Shown: positions 44,180 through 55,550, counted from the first letter of the stretch. The stretch: DNA of 64,000 nucleotides from Cyathus striatus (GCA_025738555.1 JAOVFP010000013.1:1302001-1366000); one strand, 5' to 3'. Numbers and translations are program-made. The notes: generated by a model from the letters alone, not told the origin.

Positions 44180-45018
44180 CTACTCCGATTCTCCCGGCTG
44201 AACTGTACCGCGATCGATGGCAGCAGCATGAGAGCGAGCAAGGTATCCATAGCTCGCCATATACCTATCAACACCATAAGCCATACAGTCTCCAGCAATA
44301 CAATAAACGGAAAAACGAACTTGTCAAAGTATGGCATCAACTCGAGGGAACCAGGCGAGTTTCTCCAGTCTCTCATAAGGTCGCACATGATGGAAAACAT
44401 GGAGACAACTTGCACTCCAGCAGCTCTCATGCGGTCGTTAGCGTCGTCTGCAATTCGCTTGCTCTGCGTGCCGGATGCTTCGGCGTTGGCGAATACCGTG
44501 TATCCTTCTTCGACGAGGGAGAGTGCGAGGAATGCGGTGCATACCTGTTAATATCATAACCAAGAATTAGATTTGGTAAGGGAAATAGATGAACGGGAGA
44601 CGTACATCGGTAACGATTCCAGCTAGAATAACTTGCTTCTTACCAGTTGCTCGAACGGCATCGCGGAAGTCTTTGTTATCCCATGCATTTACCTCTCCAT
44701 TGCGTTTGATAAACGGAGCGTTGGGATACATTTCGACAATTTCTTTGGGAAGGGGACCGTTCGGGCCTATAAAATAATACATGAGCTACAGATATTAAAT
44801 TGGAGGCTAGGTGGAAAAATACCAGTCTCTGCACTCGTAGTGAGGATAGTAGGAATATCGAACACAGTACCAATAGCCGCATGAGCGAGGATATTGTTCC
44901 TATACTCGTCCGGATTGAAATCGCGCACGAGTTGGAATAATCCCGTTTGGTGATCGACAACGAGCAATACGACGTCGTTTTTGTCGATTCTCGTGAACGT
45001 GAAGCCTTTGGTTGCCAT
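44180..45018 (-). CDS. Isochorismatase-family hydrolase (copy 2)
   Basis: Tandem paralogue of the 42534-43416 gene, same orientation and similar intron positions. It starts directly at MATKGFTFTRIDKNDVVLL, without the leader of copy 1, so it should be cytosolic. The catalytic Asp (VVDHQTGLF), Lys (APFIKRNGEVNAW) and Cys (VTDV-CTAFLALSLVEEGY) are present. The C-terminus ends YLARSHAAAIDRG and VQPGESE. The conserved GPNGPLPKEIVEMYPNAPF block matches copy 1 except for a few residues. The substrate is unknown. A TATA box at 45067-45075 precedes the start by about 50 bp. Confidence 0.88.
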
Positions 45019-45688
45019 TGTTGAATGAATAGTTGTGTTGTTGAAAGCTATAGCTATGGCTAAGGCCTTTTATACTGATACGTTGGCGGCGGGCAGCGGA
45101 TTCAGTGAGATCAGGTGGGAAATACATCGATTGATTTGACTTTGCTTCTTCATAACTTCTTCCATTCCCGATGCGCTGTCAGACATGGAACAGGGACCTG
45201 TCAAACTGCTTTCCTTAGAAAGTAGGAGGTTGATGGAGTGTCTGCTTCTCTTCTTTCTTTCGGATATGCACGGTGTTGGTAGGGAAGAGGTTGCTTGTTG
45301 AGGAGCTTACAGGCGCGTTGATGTGTGTTTGATTGGAGTGTTGAGCATGGTCCATGGTGCTTAGCTCCGTGAGAAATGGATCACCGAATTGGTGGACGTG
45401 GTATGTTATTTCCATTCTCAACATCTCGTGATTGAGAAAGTTGTTCTCGTTTACTCCGCATGAAGCTGGTCAGTGAATTGGAACTTTCTGGGTCACACCC
45501 TCAGCAACAAAAAGGGTACTAAATAAAGTTGATTGAATATCAACCGGTACCATACTCCTACCATTCAATCGCATCAATCAATCCAAGTCAAGTGGCAAAG
45601 GTTATAAAATATCGAACGAAAGTATCGATCTTCAAAATCACCCACTGCATACGCTTCTCCAACCTGATAATTGCACTCAAATCCAAAA
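45019..45688. other. Divergent promoter region
   Basis: About 670 bp between two divergently transcribed genes (isochorismatase copy 2 on minus, pseudokinase on plus). TATA-like GTATAAAAG at 45067-45075 (minus) and GTTATAAAAT near 45600 (plus). Confidence 0.5.
45067..45075 (-). promoter_or_regulatory. TATA box of isochorismatase copy 2
   Basis: GTATAAAAG on the minus strand about 50 bp before the ATG at 45018. Confidence 0.6.
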
Positions 45689-46998
45689 ATGGATATCCAA
45701 ATCTTACCTGAAAGTGACACTGGTTTTCACGACATCAACATCGGCGATACCTTCAACGAGCGTTATCGCATTGTCAACCAACTTGGTCGCGGAGCACACA
45801 GTACCAGTACCGTATGGCTCGCGGAAGACATCATGTTAAATCGACCTGTATCCCTCAGAGTCCTGAGAGGTGACTCGCCGTCAAGGACTGCATCCGAAAT
45901 CTGCGTCTCGCAACATCTCAAGGCGAAACAGGAACAGGATCAGCAGGACTCCCATCCTGGAAGCGAGCACGTTGTCAAGATATACGACATTTTCACTATT
46001 CAGTGTCCATATGGAGATCATGGCTGCATTGTTACTGAACTTCTTGGTATAACTTTAATGCATAACATGAGTACTTACTACAATCAACTTAGTGGGTGTT
46101 TCCCACCGAATATTAATAAAAAGGTCGCAGCTCAGGTAGTTCTTGGTGTGGCATATCTTCATAAATGTGGCATCGTTCATGGCAGTAAGTTAGCAATCAT
46201 GATTTTAGCATGCACTTACTGATGGGATGCCTTGTGTACTACTTGATAGATATACATCCAAAAAATATGCTTTTCTATTCTCCGAAACTTCAACAGATGA
46301 CAATTAAAGAGCTAATGGAAATTTATGGTCAGCCCCTGCCCCCACCCGGACAAGTTTCAGAATTGGAATATCTTTGTTGGGATTACATTACAGGTAACCC
46401 AGATCAACTCATGGAGCTCTGTGCCGCCTCCCCTGAGGATATCCAAATCAAAATCTGTGATTTTAGGGAATCGCGCATTTATAACCCCCAACCGCAAATT
46501 GAGAAACCATTCCAACCGTGTATTCCTTTCTTAATCTGTGCTCCCGAGATACTATTTAACGATATCGCCCCTCCCATCCCATCTACGGACATTTGGGCAT
46601 TGGGTGTCCTTCTGTATATGGTTATTAACGAACGGATGACCCCGTTTGAACCTGAGTCAGATGTTCTTAGACTTGAGGGGGAAGACGTGCTTCGTATGAT
46701 GGTCTTGTATCTTGGGAAATTCCCAGATCGGTATTGGACGCAATGGAAGGAGCGGGGCAAGTATTTTGACGAGTACAGGAATTTGAAGAGTGGTTCTCAG
46801 AGGACGTTGACTTTTTTTATGTACGAATCGGAATACTATGAAACGGATTCCGAAGAGGCGGAGGAGTTTGTACGTCTTTTGGAGAAGATCTTTCGGTATG
46901 AGCCTTGTGAGAGGATAGGTGCGGAGGATGTTGTTAGGCTGCTTCCAAGTGGTTGGAATGAGCGACAGGAAAAGTCTAGTAGGGTGGAAATTGAATAA
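45689..46998 (+). CDS. SRPK-like protein kinase fold, predicted pseudokinase
   Basis: Two exons (45689-46184 and 46250-46998; 496+749 nt, in frame), 414 residues. The N-lobe has ERYRIVNQLGRGAHSTSTVW, as in SRPK-type kinases. The C-lobe has VAYLHKCGIVHG, KNMLFYSPKL, APEILFNDI, STDIWALGVLLYMVINERMT and KIFRYEPCERI, which keep the APE, DxWxxG and C-terminal Arg features. The three catalytic signatures are all changed. The VAIK lysine position reads VSLRV (Arg), the HRD position reads HGNIHPKN (Asn made across the splice junction), and DFG reads DFRES. It should therefore bind or scaffold rather than phosphorylate. An insert between kinase subdomains VIb and VII (about 50 residues) is typical of SRPKs. 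Confidence 0.8.
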
Positions 46999-47619
46999 TA
47001 TTGTACCAGGTATCGTAATTGCACTCGCAACCTCTATTTACTACGATATGCATTCATCACCAGTGTTACTCTTGAGCTCCTCCAGCTCGTCTTCAATATC
47101 ATTATCAGTTCAAGTAAAATCTCTATCCGAGTGCTTTCCCCATATTTTTCACAGCATTAAAGGCAGCTGCATATATTCTGTAAAGGCATTGAGCGACTTT
47201 CTTAATGTATGCTTCGATGTGTCGAATTAAGCCATTCACTGTTTTGATCGCTAGTGTTCGAAGATACTTAAGTAACTGATGTCTACAGTCTGGCATTCAA
47301 AGGATCCCGTAATAGATGCCGTAATATCTCTTCCGCATGAATTGCACGTGAGTTGCTGAATGATAACGACAAGGTTATCTCCGAAACGCTCTGCAATGTT
47401 GTGAAGTCGCTCAAAGGTTCCAATGATGATAGTATCGGAACATTTATGCCACAGGACCCAGGTATAACTCCTTCGGACCGTTTGCAGAAATATGTCGATG
47501 AATTCTTGGAAGCAACCAAGTAGCGTCGATGTACGACTGGTGGCTATACGACTAGAACAATATCTAAGCTACTTAATCCATAATATTCATACTGAGTCCG
47601 CTTTCTCCTTTGTCACTAG
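46999..47619. other. Unresolved gene fragments
   Basis: On the plus strand 47345-47522 a frame reads ARELLNDNDKVISETLCNVV, KSLKGSNDDSIGTFMPQDPG, then ITPSDRLQKYVDEFLEATK before a stop. It looks like a real C-terminal exon, but its 5' part cannot be joined. On the minus strand near 47050-47120, DNDIEDELEELKSNTGDECI before a stop also looks like a protein end. I recognise neither. Confidence 0.35.
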
Positions 47620-48200
47620 CTACACTACGTTGAATCGCATATAAATGCCGACCATTTCTTGAAAATAATCACAATTTTTTGAAGAATAGGATCGTCTGAT
47701 GGATGTCTTTTTTTTCGATAAAACATAACCAGCCCGAACAATCACGAACATTGGATGGACGTGGCTGATAAGGCCGGGAAAAGTGTCGAAGGAGAATACG
47801 TGTGTTGTAACCGTGTCCTCGCTCAGTGGAGTTGCCATGATATTCTGGCGAGTGAGTATAACATCGTCCATGCTTTGTACAGGAAACAATCGGTAGACGA
47901 AACGTTCGCTCTAAAAGAAAAATCATGAGTAGGTACGCAAGTCTAATATGATAGTCAACCATACCTTGATCTCAGGAAAGTTTGACCCCAGATTCTCATA
48001 ATAGGTCTTAATATCTTTATCGGGTATCAGAATCCACTGAGCTCGTTCAAACTTCTTGCTTAAAGAGATTCCGACTATAACGTCCAAGTTCAGTACGAGA
48101 CAAACTGTGAAATATGAACAAGTACATACCCGGGAAGATGTTGGATCGAGTATCCGAGTGAAGGGTTCCTTTTTGCATACCCCAAGCACACTCCAACGAG
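47620..48200 (-). CDS. Hypothetical protein, partial spliced model
   Basis: Two minus-strand exons with a plausible intron between them near 47910-47966: FERAQWILIPDKDIKTYYEN and NLGSNFPEIK, then ERFVYRLFPVQSMDDVILTR, ATPLSEDTVTTHVFSFDTFP and LISHVHPMFVIVRAGYVL, with a stop at about 47620. The conserved-looking core SFDTFP.LISHVHP.FVI suggests a real basidiomycete gene. The start could not be fixed and an upstream piece (ECAWGMQKGTLHSDTRSNIF) may belong to it. No known domain can be named with confidence. Confidence 0.4.
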
Positions 48201-48246
48201 TGGCGCTAATAAATATAAGTATATAGAAAGAATGTTAATGGTGTTG

Positions 48247-48431
48247 TGCGTACGAATGAGGGATTTGCCCTAATCATTGATTTCGGTAACATACGGCAGT
48301 ATCGGATGCCGCAGTTGGGTGAGGTGTTCTCGACCAGGCAACGGTCGTTGTTGGGATCGGCGGAGTTGTCTTTTGAGGTTGAGCTTCGAGACATGGTTGT
48401 GGACAAGTTAGAGAGTAAACGGCTTAAGTGA
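48247..48431 (+). pseudogene. Possible kinase-like fragment
   Basis: A 61-residue frame beginning VRTNEGFALIIDFGNIRQYR. The ..GFALIIDFG.. string resembles a kinase DFG strand, and the nearby pseudokinase makes a duplicated fragment plausible. It lacks the HRD and N-lobe parts, and the preceding frame is closed. Weak evidence. Confidence 0.25.
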
Positions 48432-48704
48432 GCTCGATCATATACAATTCAATGACACCATCATTTACAGTAGGGATATCTCCCAGCCTCATGTTAGGAG
48501 AAGAGGTTCAGTCATTACTTATGTTCGTAATTAGAGACACGAGGATGTATGAAATCGATGAAGCAGCGTTGGTACCCGGTGAACGTTAACGTCCAATACT
48601 TACACCCTATACGATCCTTAAAAGTGCACGAAAAAAATGACACAATTCGTACAGGGAAGCGTACGAAAAAAAGTTATTATATCTCCCCCCTCCTCTTCCT
48701 CTAA

Positions 48705-50770
48705 CTAACCAGCCACGTAAATCCACAACCCACCAAATTCCTCCGAAGAAGGCCCCACATCCTCATCGCCCGCCAGAACGCCCTGCCCATCGACATCCGT
48801 GGCGCCTGCTCACCCGAGGCGCCACCCTATGGTTCCTCTGATTGCTGGTTTTTGACTACCTGTTGTTGGGAGGGGGTGTAGGTTAGGTTGAAGAGAGAGA
48901 ACAAGAGACAGGAGGAGGAAGGAAAAGAGAGGGGAAGGGGAGAGAAAGGGAGATGAGGAGGAAGGAAGGAAGTGACGGCCGTAACACAACTCAGCGCATA
49001 CGCATACTCCACATGCAGTCAGGATCACGGATGCAAACGGGCGCACAGAACCCCGTCCAGCCGAAACCCCACGAAGATCCAAAGCCAAAAGCCCAAAAGC
49101 GCATACATGAGCAAAGGAGGGGGAGGAAAGTGTAGACAGACGTGAACGGGGGGAGGGGATCGAGAACCAGCACTTCATAAGCACACACAATCCGTCCACT
49201 CACAGCCACAGCCCAACCTCAACCAACCGTACGCGTCATCGCGAAGGGCGAAGAAGAGGGGAGGGGGGTCGAAAGCCAGCACAGTTCCAACGGGAACTGT
49301 CAGCGTGTATAACCCTCCTTGTCCCCAGGCCCCGACTGGCGCACAAACGCAAACGTACACACAACGCAAAAGCTTACCCATCCCACAGCCACACTTTCAG
49401 CAGCTGTACGCGTACGATGCGCAAAGGAGGGAGTGGAAGGGGAAGAAGGTGAAGGACAGACGTAAACGAGGGGTGGCTGAGAGCCAGCATAGCGTGACTC
49501 CAACGGGAACCATCAGCGTATAACAGCCTTCAGAGCCCCACCCCAACCATACCGAACCGTGCGCACGACGCACATAGAACAAAAGACAAAAGAGAGGGGC
49601 GAAAGCCAGCACGACACCAACTCCAACGGGACCTAGCACCGTTACTCAACCAGCCTGAATCCCATACCTCCCAGCGCTCAAAGCGCCCACCTCCAAACGA
49701 ACAGTACGCCTCACATCATCTCGAGCGCGTACACCCAACCCTACGCCACGTTGCGCACGAAGGAGCGAGAAGATGGAGAAAGAGGTGGAACGCGGGAGCC
49801 AGTACGACACAGGGGACGATGGGAACGAGCAGCAGCGGTGGTCCCAAAGTAAACACAAACGCATACCAGACCCCTCTCGATCCGACCACGACGCACCAGC
49901 CAATCAAGGTGCAGTCGTGGTCAAAAGGACGATCGATGCCCATCCAGCACCCCACCAACCAAGGTCGTCCACCGTCCAGCGTCGTCCACCAACTCCCCTC
50001 ACCCAATGCCCAACGCCTTAAAGCGTGGCACACAGAAGACGGGTGTCGAAAGTCGTAAGTCAACACGACTCCAACAGGAAACGGGAGAAAGTGCGGCGAA
50101 AGTGCATACCCGCTTTCTCGAAGTCTGAGGTGGTTAGGGTTCTGAGGGATGTGTAGGTGCAGGCGGAGATGTTGGCGTTGTTGGATGGGGAGGTTGGGTG
50201 TGGGAGGGAGTTTTGAGTAAGGTTTGGGGGGTGCGGGGAGAGGGGGTGATGTGCGATACTGGAAGGGAGAGGGAGGTGGTGGTTTGAGGCTCGAGCTAGG
50301 GCTTATAGGGTGTTTTTCTGTGCTTTAGCGCACTAGGTCCAGATACCCATTGCTCGTGGCCTGTCGGTACCGTCTGGGGGATCGGAGAAGGATACGGTAC
50401 TTGGATTTGTGAATTGTGCGTGTGGGTATTTTTGTTTTATCTGCGAACGAAGTGAGCATAAGAAAAAAAGGGAGGGAAGAAAGGAAGAGAGAACGGACCG
50501 TACTCAAAATCAACTCCCTAACCTCCTCCTCCCCCATCCCCCACCCCCATCACCAGCAACAACCTTGCCAATCTCCCCCAACCCAAGCATCACATACGTC
50601 CACGTCAACTTTGTCATGCTCCATACTTTCGGTAGATCCACAACCTTCTTCACGAGTCCCAGGTTCTTCTCAGCTGCGAAGAGGTGGTGGTGGCCGAGTT
50701 TGAATACTAGTCTGGTGAAAGGGATTACAGCTTTCCATTCGTCCTATTCGTAGGCGAGAGGATAGAGGAT
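48705..50770 (-). other. GC-rich block with diverged repeats, probably part of an unresolved minus-strand gene
   Basis: Both ends look coding on the minus strand. Near 50585-50755: DEWKAVIPFTRLVFKLGHHH, then FAAEKNLGLVKKVVDLPK and TYVMLGLGEIGKVVAGD. Near 50110-50215: TSPSNNANISACTYTSLRTL and TTSDFEKAG before a GT donor. At 48705-48800: GVLAGDEDVGPSSEEFGG, then LWIYVAG and stop. Between them, about 48900-50090, a GC-rich block repeats the theme GACGGTTCCCGTTGGAGT...GTGCTGGCTTTCG at irregular 200-290 bp spacing. The middle could be long introns or an inserted repeat. I could not join the ends into one protein and cannot name it. Confidence 0.4.
48950..50090. repeat. Diverged tandem repeats of about 200-290 bp
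   Basis: Plus-strand copies of AAAGCCAGCAC...CCAACGGGAAC followed by CAGCGTATAAC recur near 49165, 49270-49310, 49480-49525, 49600-49640, 49795-49830 and 50045-50085. Between them a CGCAAAGGAGGG...ACAGACGT-AACG segment recurs (about 49110-49150 and 49415-49470). Copies are clearly related but strongly diverged. Long open frames on both strands here are GC composition effects. Confidence 0.55.
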
Positions 50771-52107
50771 GGCAACTGAGGAAGTGCGTATACAGGCGAG
50801 GAAGTAGAAGCAGGCCAAACATATGCTTACCTAACACACTGAGAGCGCCAATATGTCATCATGATGTATTCTAATCGACTGCCACCTTTGCTGTCAGCTC
50901 AAGCACATTGCAAGCGATCTCATCGATATGACGATAAGTCTATGAATGTATGTACTTCGACAACTCCCAGAGCCCAACCAGTTCAGCTGAAACTGTACCG
51001 TTCGATCGATGACAGCCTGCACATGATTTCTCTTCAACAGTCTTCCACGCGATCCAACCTGATTCTACTAATTGGGATTTAGACTTGTACGTCATGTATC
51101 AAGCGCCTGAGCCAAACCTGGACAGCTGTCAGCTGGACCGTTCAATCGACGACACTTCCTTCAAACACGGATTCCACTGCAAGGCTGATCTTCTCCATTC
51201 TTCCCATTTTGCATGCGATCTAAACTAGGACTGTCCCTTAATAAGTGAGTTATCCAAGAGGTGTGAAAAATCGATTAATTTTATGTCGAACCGAACCAGT
51301 TCTGTGATAAGTTGCTGATAGATGCCTGCTATCGACGATGCCATTTCTTCGTGAGTTAGCAATGAACGAAACACATGCTACCTAATATATGCTTTAACCG
51401 CTCCCTTACCGATCTTAAATGTACAATTTCGCAACCCATAAACCGGAGATGCAACATGCAGAGATGATGTACACCGTCACCCGCAAGCGGTGAGTAGCAT
51501 TGAATGGAGAGGAGCTATGGATGAGTCTACTCCATTACTGCGAGTCATGTCCTCCGAAACTTCAGCCAGCGTGACAGCGATTATGTCCTCCCTCACCCGA
51601 GAAATTATTCGTTCTCAAACTACTTATTCCTCACGAATCATGTCGCGGTCAGGCTCGTTGTATCCCCACCCTCCGTGTCCACATTCTTCCCTGCAAACCA
51701 CACCTGACCGACATGCAATGTCTCTGAGATCAGTACTACAATGAGCATATATGCGGATACGCATACGATTGGTGGATACCTTATCTGTTTCAAAGTTTCA
51801 CTCAACATTTCCAAAAGATCAGAACGTGTTAACTCTGAACACCCAACCTTCAAAGATGTGATGTGATATTCCTGTTACGCATCTGAACATCATGCAGAGT
51901 ACCATTTTCGATATAAACACGTGTATCAGATGTTCATATGGGTCATACAATCATAACCACATTGATAGATTTTATAGATTATGAAGGCATAAACTTGTGT
52001 GGCTACTTCTCTGCAGAAAGATTGATCGTTTCGAAGCATTGATATCTATCGATATCTGATGCTTTGGCTCGTAACGCAATAAGAACATGCCAACATTGTT
52101 GCGAAAC
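50771..52107. other. Intergenic, no supported gene
   Basis: About 1.3 kb. Two related strings (ACTGTACCGTTCGATCGATGACAG near 50990 and GGACCGTTCAATCGACGACAC near 51137) hint at a weak repeat. Nothing else can be supported. Confidence 0.35.
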
Positions 52108-52115
52108 TTTATAAA
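52108..52115 (+). promoter_or_regulatory. TATA box of the NACHT-WD40 gene
   Basis: TTTATAAA 73 bp before the chosen ATG at 52181. A transcript start about 30 bp downstream would exclude the earlier in-frame ATG at 52118. Confidence 0.5.
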
Positions 52116-52180
52116 GCTTGTTCATCTACACATTTGTTCTCCCTTCCCAGTCTTCTCAAACACCTCGCTCAAGTGTCACA

Positions 52181-55100
52181 ATGCTGATTAACAAGCTCAA
52201 ACACAATCGTACTTCATCTCAAATGGCTGAAACTCATAACACTGCTCAAGCATTTTCCCATGCGCAGAATGTCTATGCACCGAGTGCACAGATAACTACT
52301 GTTGGTGGTAATCAAACAACTAGCACTGTCAATAACTACAATGTAAAAAGTGATCCTGAAATCTTGGAGAAACTTAAGCTGTTGCAGCCTATTGGTCATA
52401 ATGCAAGGCATTATCCTCTTAAATGTATGGAAGATACTAGAGTTACAAAATTGAATGAAATTTATAAGTGGCTGGATGATTTTGGTATGTAGATATATTA
52501 ATATATCCATAGAAGATCTCAAATTAATTTTTTACATAGATGATTCCACTCCAAATATTATGTGGATTACTGGTAGTCCTGGAACTGGGAAATCTGCAAT
52601 TGCCTCTACACTTGTTGATAAACTTAGTTCAAAGGGATTGAAAAGACTGGGTGGCTGCCATTTTTTAAGAGAGATGATAACACTTTGAGTGATGCAGCTG
52701 TAGTTTGGAGAACTATAGCTGCAGATTTAGCATCAAAAACACAGTATTCCTTTGTGAAGGGGGCATTTCAGGACATCTGGATAACAACTTCAACCTTGAT
52801 GCAATTGAATGGCATTTTGAGCACTTGATAGCTGATATACTTACAACTTGTCAAGGTGAATTGATGAAGTTCCCTCCTGCATTTGTTATTGATGCACTGG
52901 ATGAATGTAAATCCTTGAAAGATATCAGGAAAACTTTCAACAGTTGGATTGAACTTCCAAGGCATTATAAGTTGATATTAACAGGCAGACCAGGTTCTGA
53001 ACCTGATATTGTTCAAAATCCTGAAAAATGTGTTGTTGTCAGACTAGAAACTGATTCAAAGCTTGACCCAGAAATTAATAAAAACATTTATAAATTCTTA
53101 GTGCAATCTTTTGAAATACACAAAGATGAGCTGCAGCTTGATTCAGTTGAAAATGAATTTAAAAAAATGACAGAAAGAGCTGCAGGATTATTTATATGGG
53201 CATCCACAGCAATAAAGTACATAACAACCACACAATATACTAAAAATGAGGCATCACCAAGGGATAAGCTTAACCAAGTGCTATCTGGAGAGATAGACAA
53301 TCCAGTTGACACACTGTATCAGCAGATACTTGAAAACTCATTTGGGAAATGGCATAATAACAGAAAAGAAATTGTCAGACAGGTTTTGGCAACTATTTAT
53401 TTGGCAAAATCCCCACTATCTAAAGATGAGCTTCAATACTTTCTTATAATTGATTGTGAAATGAAGTATTTGAAAGAAGAAATCAAAAGAATACTACATT
53501 TCCTTCAACCAGTAACTGCAATAAACAATAACAGTGTAGTGTTTCATCATTTAACTTTTGGAGAGTTTCTTATGAAATCATCTGAAATAAACATATTCTC
53601 AGTAAATGATGAAAAGCATATAAAGAGAATGGCAAAATCAACACTGGAGATACTGAACAATGAGCTTAAATTCAATATTTGCAATGTTGAATCATCATAT
53701 CTAATGAATGATAGTATTGATGACTTGCATGGAAAAATATACAAGTATATACCAATGCATCTTCAATATTGCAGCAAATATTGGAATTTACATTATATGG
53801 AAATGATAGAAAGTGAAAAAAAAAAGTCCACATCTTTAATGGAATTAAATATATTTCTATATAGCAAATTTTTATATTGGTTGGAAGTAATGAGTCTCTT
53901 AAATGAAATGTTAAAAGCAACTGAAATGCTAAAAATGATGATCAAATATACAAAAGTATGTTATCAATATTATAGATAAAGTGAAAGCTTACATTTTAGC
54001 AGGAAAACTCAAGAGTTTATGAATTTATTGAAGATGCTCTGAAATTGATGTATATTTTTTACTTTCCAATAAGAAGAAGCATAGCACATATATATATTTC
54101 AGTGTTGACTTTTGCACCTGAGAACTCATTAGTCATAAAGCACTATTCACCTTTCTTCAAAAATATAATTAAAATTGAAAAGGGAAGAGATATATTCTGG
54201 AAGACAGCATTTCATACTAGACCATTTGAAGGCCACAGTGATGTGGTGACATCAGTGGCATTCTCTCCAGATGGTACACAGGTAGTGTCTGGGTCAGGTG
54301 ATAAAACAGTCAGAGTGTGGAATGTAGTAAGTGGACAAACTATTGCTGAACCATTTGAAGGCCACAGTGATGTGGTGACATCAGTGGAATTCTCTCCAGA
54401 TGGAACACAGGTGGTGTCTGGGTCACGTGATACAACAGTCAGAGTGTGGAATGTGGCAAGTGGACAAACCATTGCTGAACCATTTGAGGGCCACAGCAAT
54501 GTGGTCACATCAGTGGCATTCTCTCCTGATGGAACACAAGTGGTGTCTGGATCATATGATAAAACAGTCAGAGTGTGGAATGTGGCAAGTGCACAAACTA
54601 TAGCTAAACCATTTGAAGGCCACAGTGATGTGGTCACATCAGTGGCATTCTCTCCTAATGGAACACAAGTGGTGTCTGGGTCATGTGATAAAACAGTCAG
54701 AGTGTGGAATGTGGCAAGTGGACAAACCATTGCTGAACCATTTGAGGGCCACCATAGTGGGGTGACATCAGTGGGATTCTGTCCAGATGGAACACAGGTG
54801 GTGTCTGGATCATATGATAAAACAGTCAGAGTGTGGAATGTGGCAAGTGCACAAACTATAGCTAAACCATTTGAAGGCCACAGTGATGTGGTCACATCAG
54901 TGGCATTCTCTCCTGATGGAACACAAGTGGTGTCTGGGTCATGTGATAAAACAGTCAGAGTGTGGAATGTGGCAAGTGGACAAACCATTGCTGAACCATT
55001 TGAAGGCCACCATAGTGGGGTGACATCAGTGGGATTCTGTCCAGATGGAACACAGGTGGTGTCTGGATCATATGATAAAACAGTCAGAGTGTGGAATGTG

Positions 55101-55550
55101 GCAAGTGGACAAATCATTGCTGAACCCTTTGAAGGCCACCATGATTGGGTGACATCAGTGGCATTCTCTCCAGATGGAACACAAGTGGTATCTGGGTCAG
55201 GTGATAAAACTGTCATAATCTGGAATTTACAGACAAATTCTGTAAGAGATTTTGACATATTTAGAAGTCCTAAAGTCTTTCTTGCTTGTGATAAGAATGG
55301 ATGGGCCAGAGACATTCATGAGAATGTACTATTTTGGGTACCTTCCCATTATAAAAAATGTTTGTGTGGTTCCCAAATAGTACAAATTATGTCAAGTTAT
55401 AACATGTGTAAAATTAATTCCACAAACAAAGTTTGTGGAACAGATTGGATTAAATGCAAAACTGATTCTCCCACTGTTCCCAAACACCTTGATTCTCCCA
55501 TTTCTAATTTATCAAAAACAAAGATCATAGTGAATGATATAAAAGAATAA
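52181..55550 (+). pseudogene. NACHT-WD40 NLR-like protein with two frame breaks in the NACHT domain
   Basis: Architecture of fungal NWD proteins: a short N-terminus with ITTVGGNQTTSTVNNYN, a NACHT NTPase, a helical linker and a WD40 propeller. The intron at 52485-52539 restores DD-STPNIMWITGSPGTGKSA (Walker A). Walker B is AFVIDALDECKS. The intron at 53956-53999 joins the helical region (IKYTK-QENSRVYEFIEDAL) to eight WD40 repeats at about 54222-55240, so both halves are one gene. In between, the frame changes twice without an intron: after CHFLR near 52668-52673 (continuing DDNTLSDAAVVWRTIAADLA) and again near 52770-52790 (continuing NNFNLDAIEWHFEHLIADIL). Family members act in non-self recognition and heterokaryon incompatibility. 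Two breaks between Walker A and B would kill the protein unless they are sequence errors. Confidence 0.8.
54222..55240 (+). repeat. Eight nearly identical 129-bp WD40 repeats
   Basis: Each unit encodes 43 residues of the pattern GH..VVTSVAFSPDGTQVVSG, S.DKTVRVWNVASGQTIAEPFE. Differences cluster at a few positions: after GH (SD, SN, HS, HD), the residue before DK (G, R, Y, C) and GQTIAE versus AQTIAK. Units 4+5 and 6+7 match each other as pairs, showing a recent two-unit (258 bp) duplication. The opposite strand is also open through most of the array, purely as a repeat artefact. Confidence 0.9.

Noticed and set aside
49646..50066. Trp/Val/Gly-rich minus-strand ORFs resembling membrane proteins
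   Set aside because: They arise from GC-rich repeats with few stop codons; the frame is not conserved between repeat copies.
54212..55315. A 367-residue minus-strand ORF opposite the WD40 repeats
   Set aside because: It is the shadow frame of a near-perfect repeat array: the absence of stops simply repeats every 129 bp, and the plus strand encodes canonical WD40 units.
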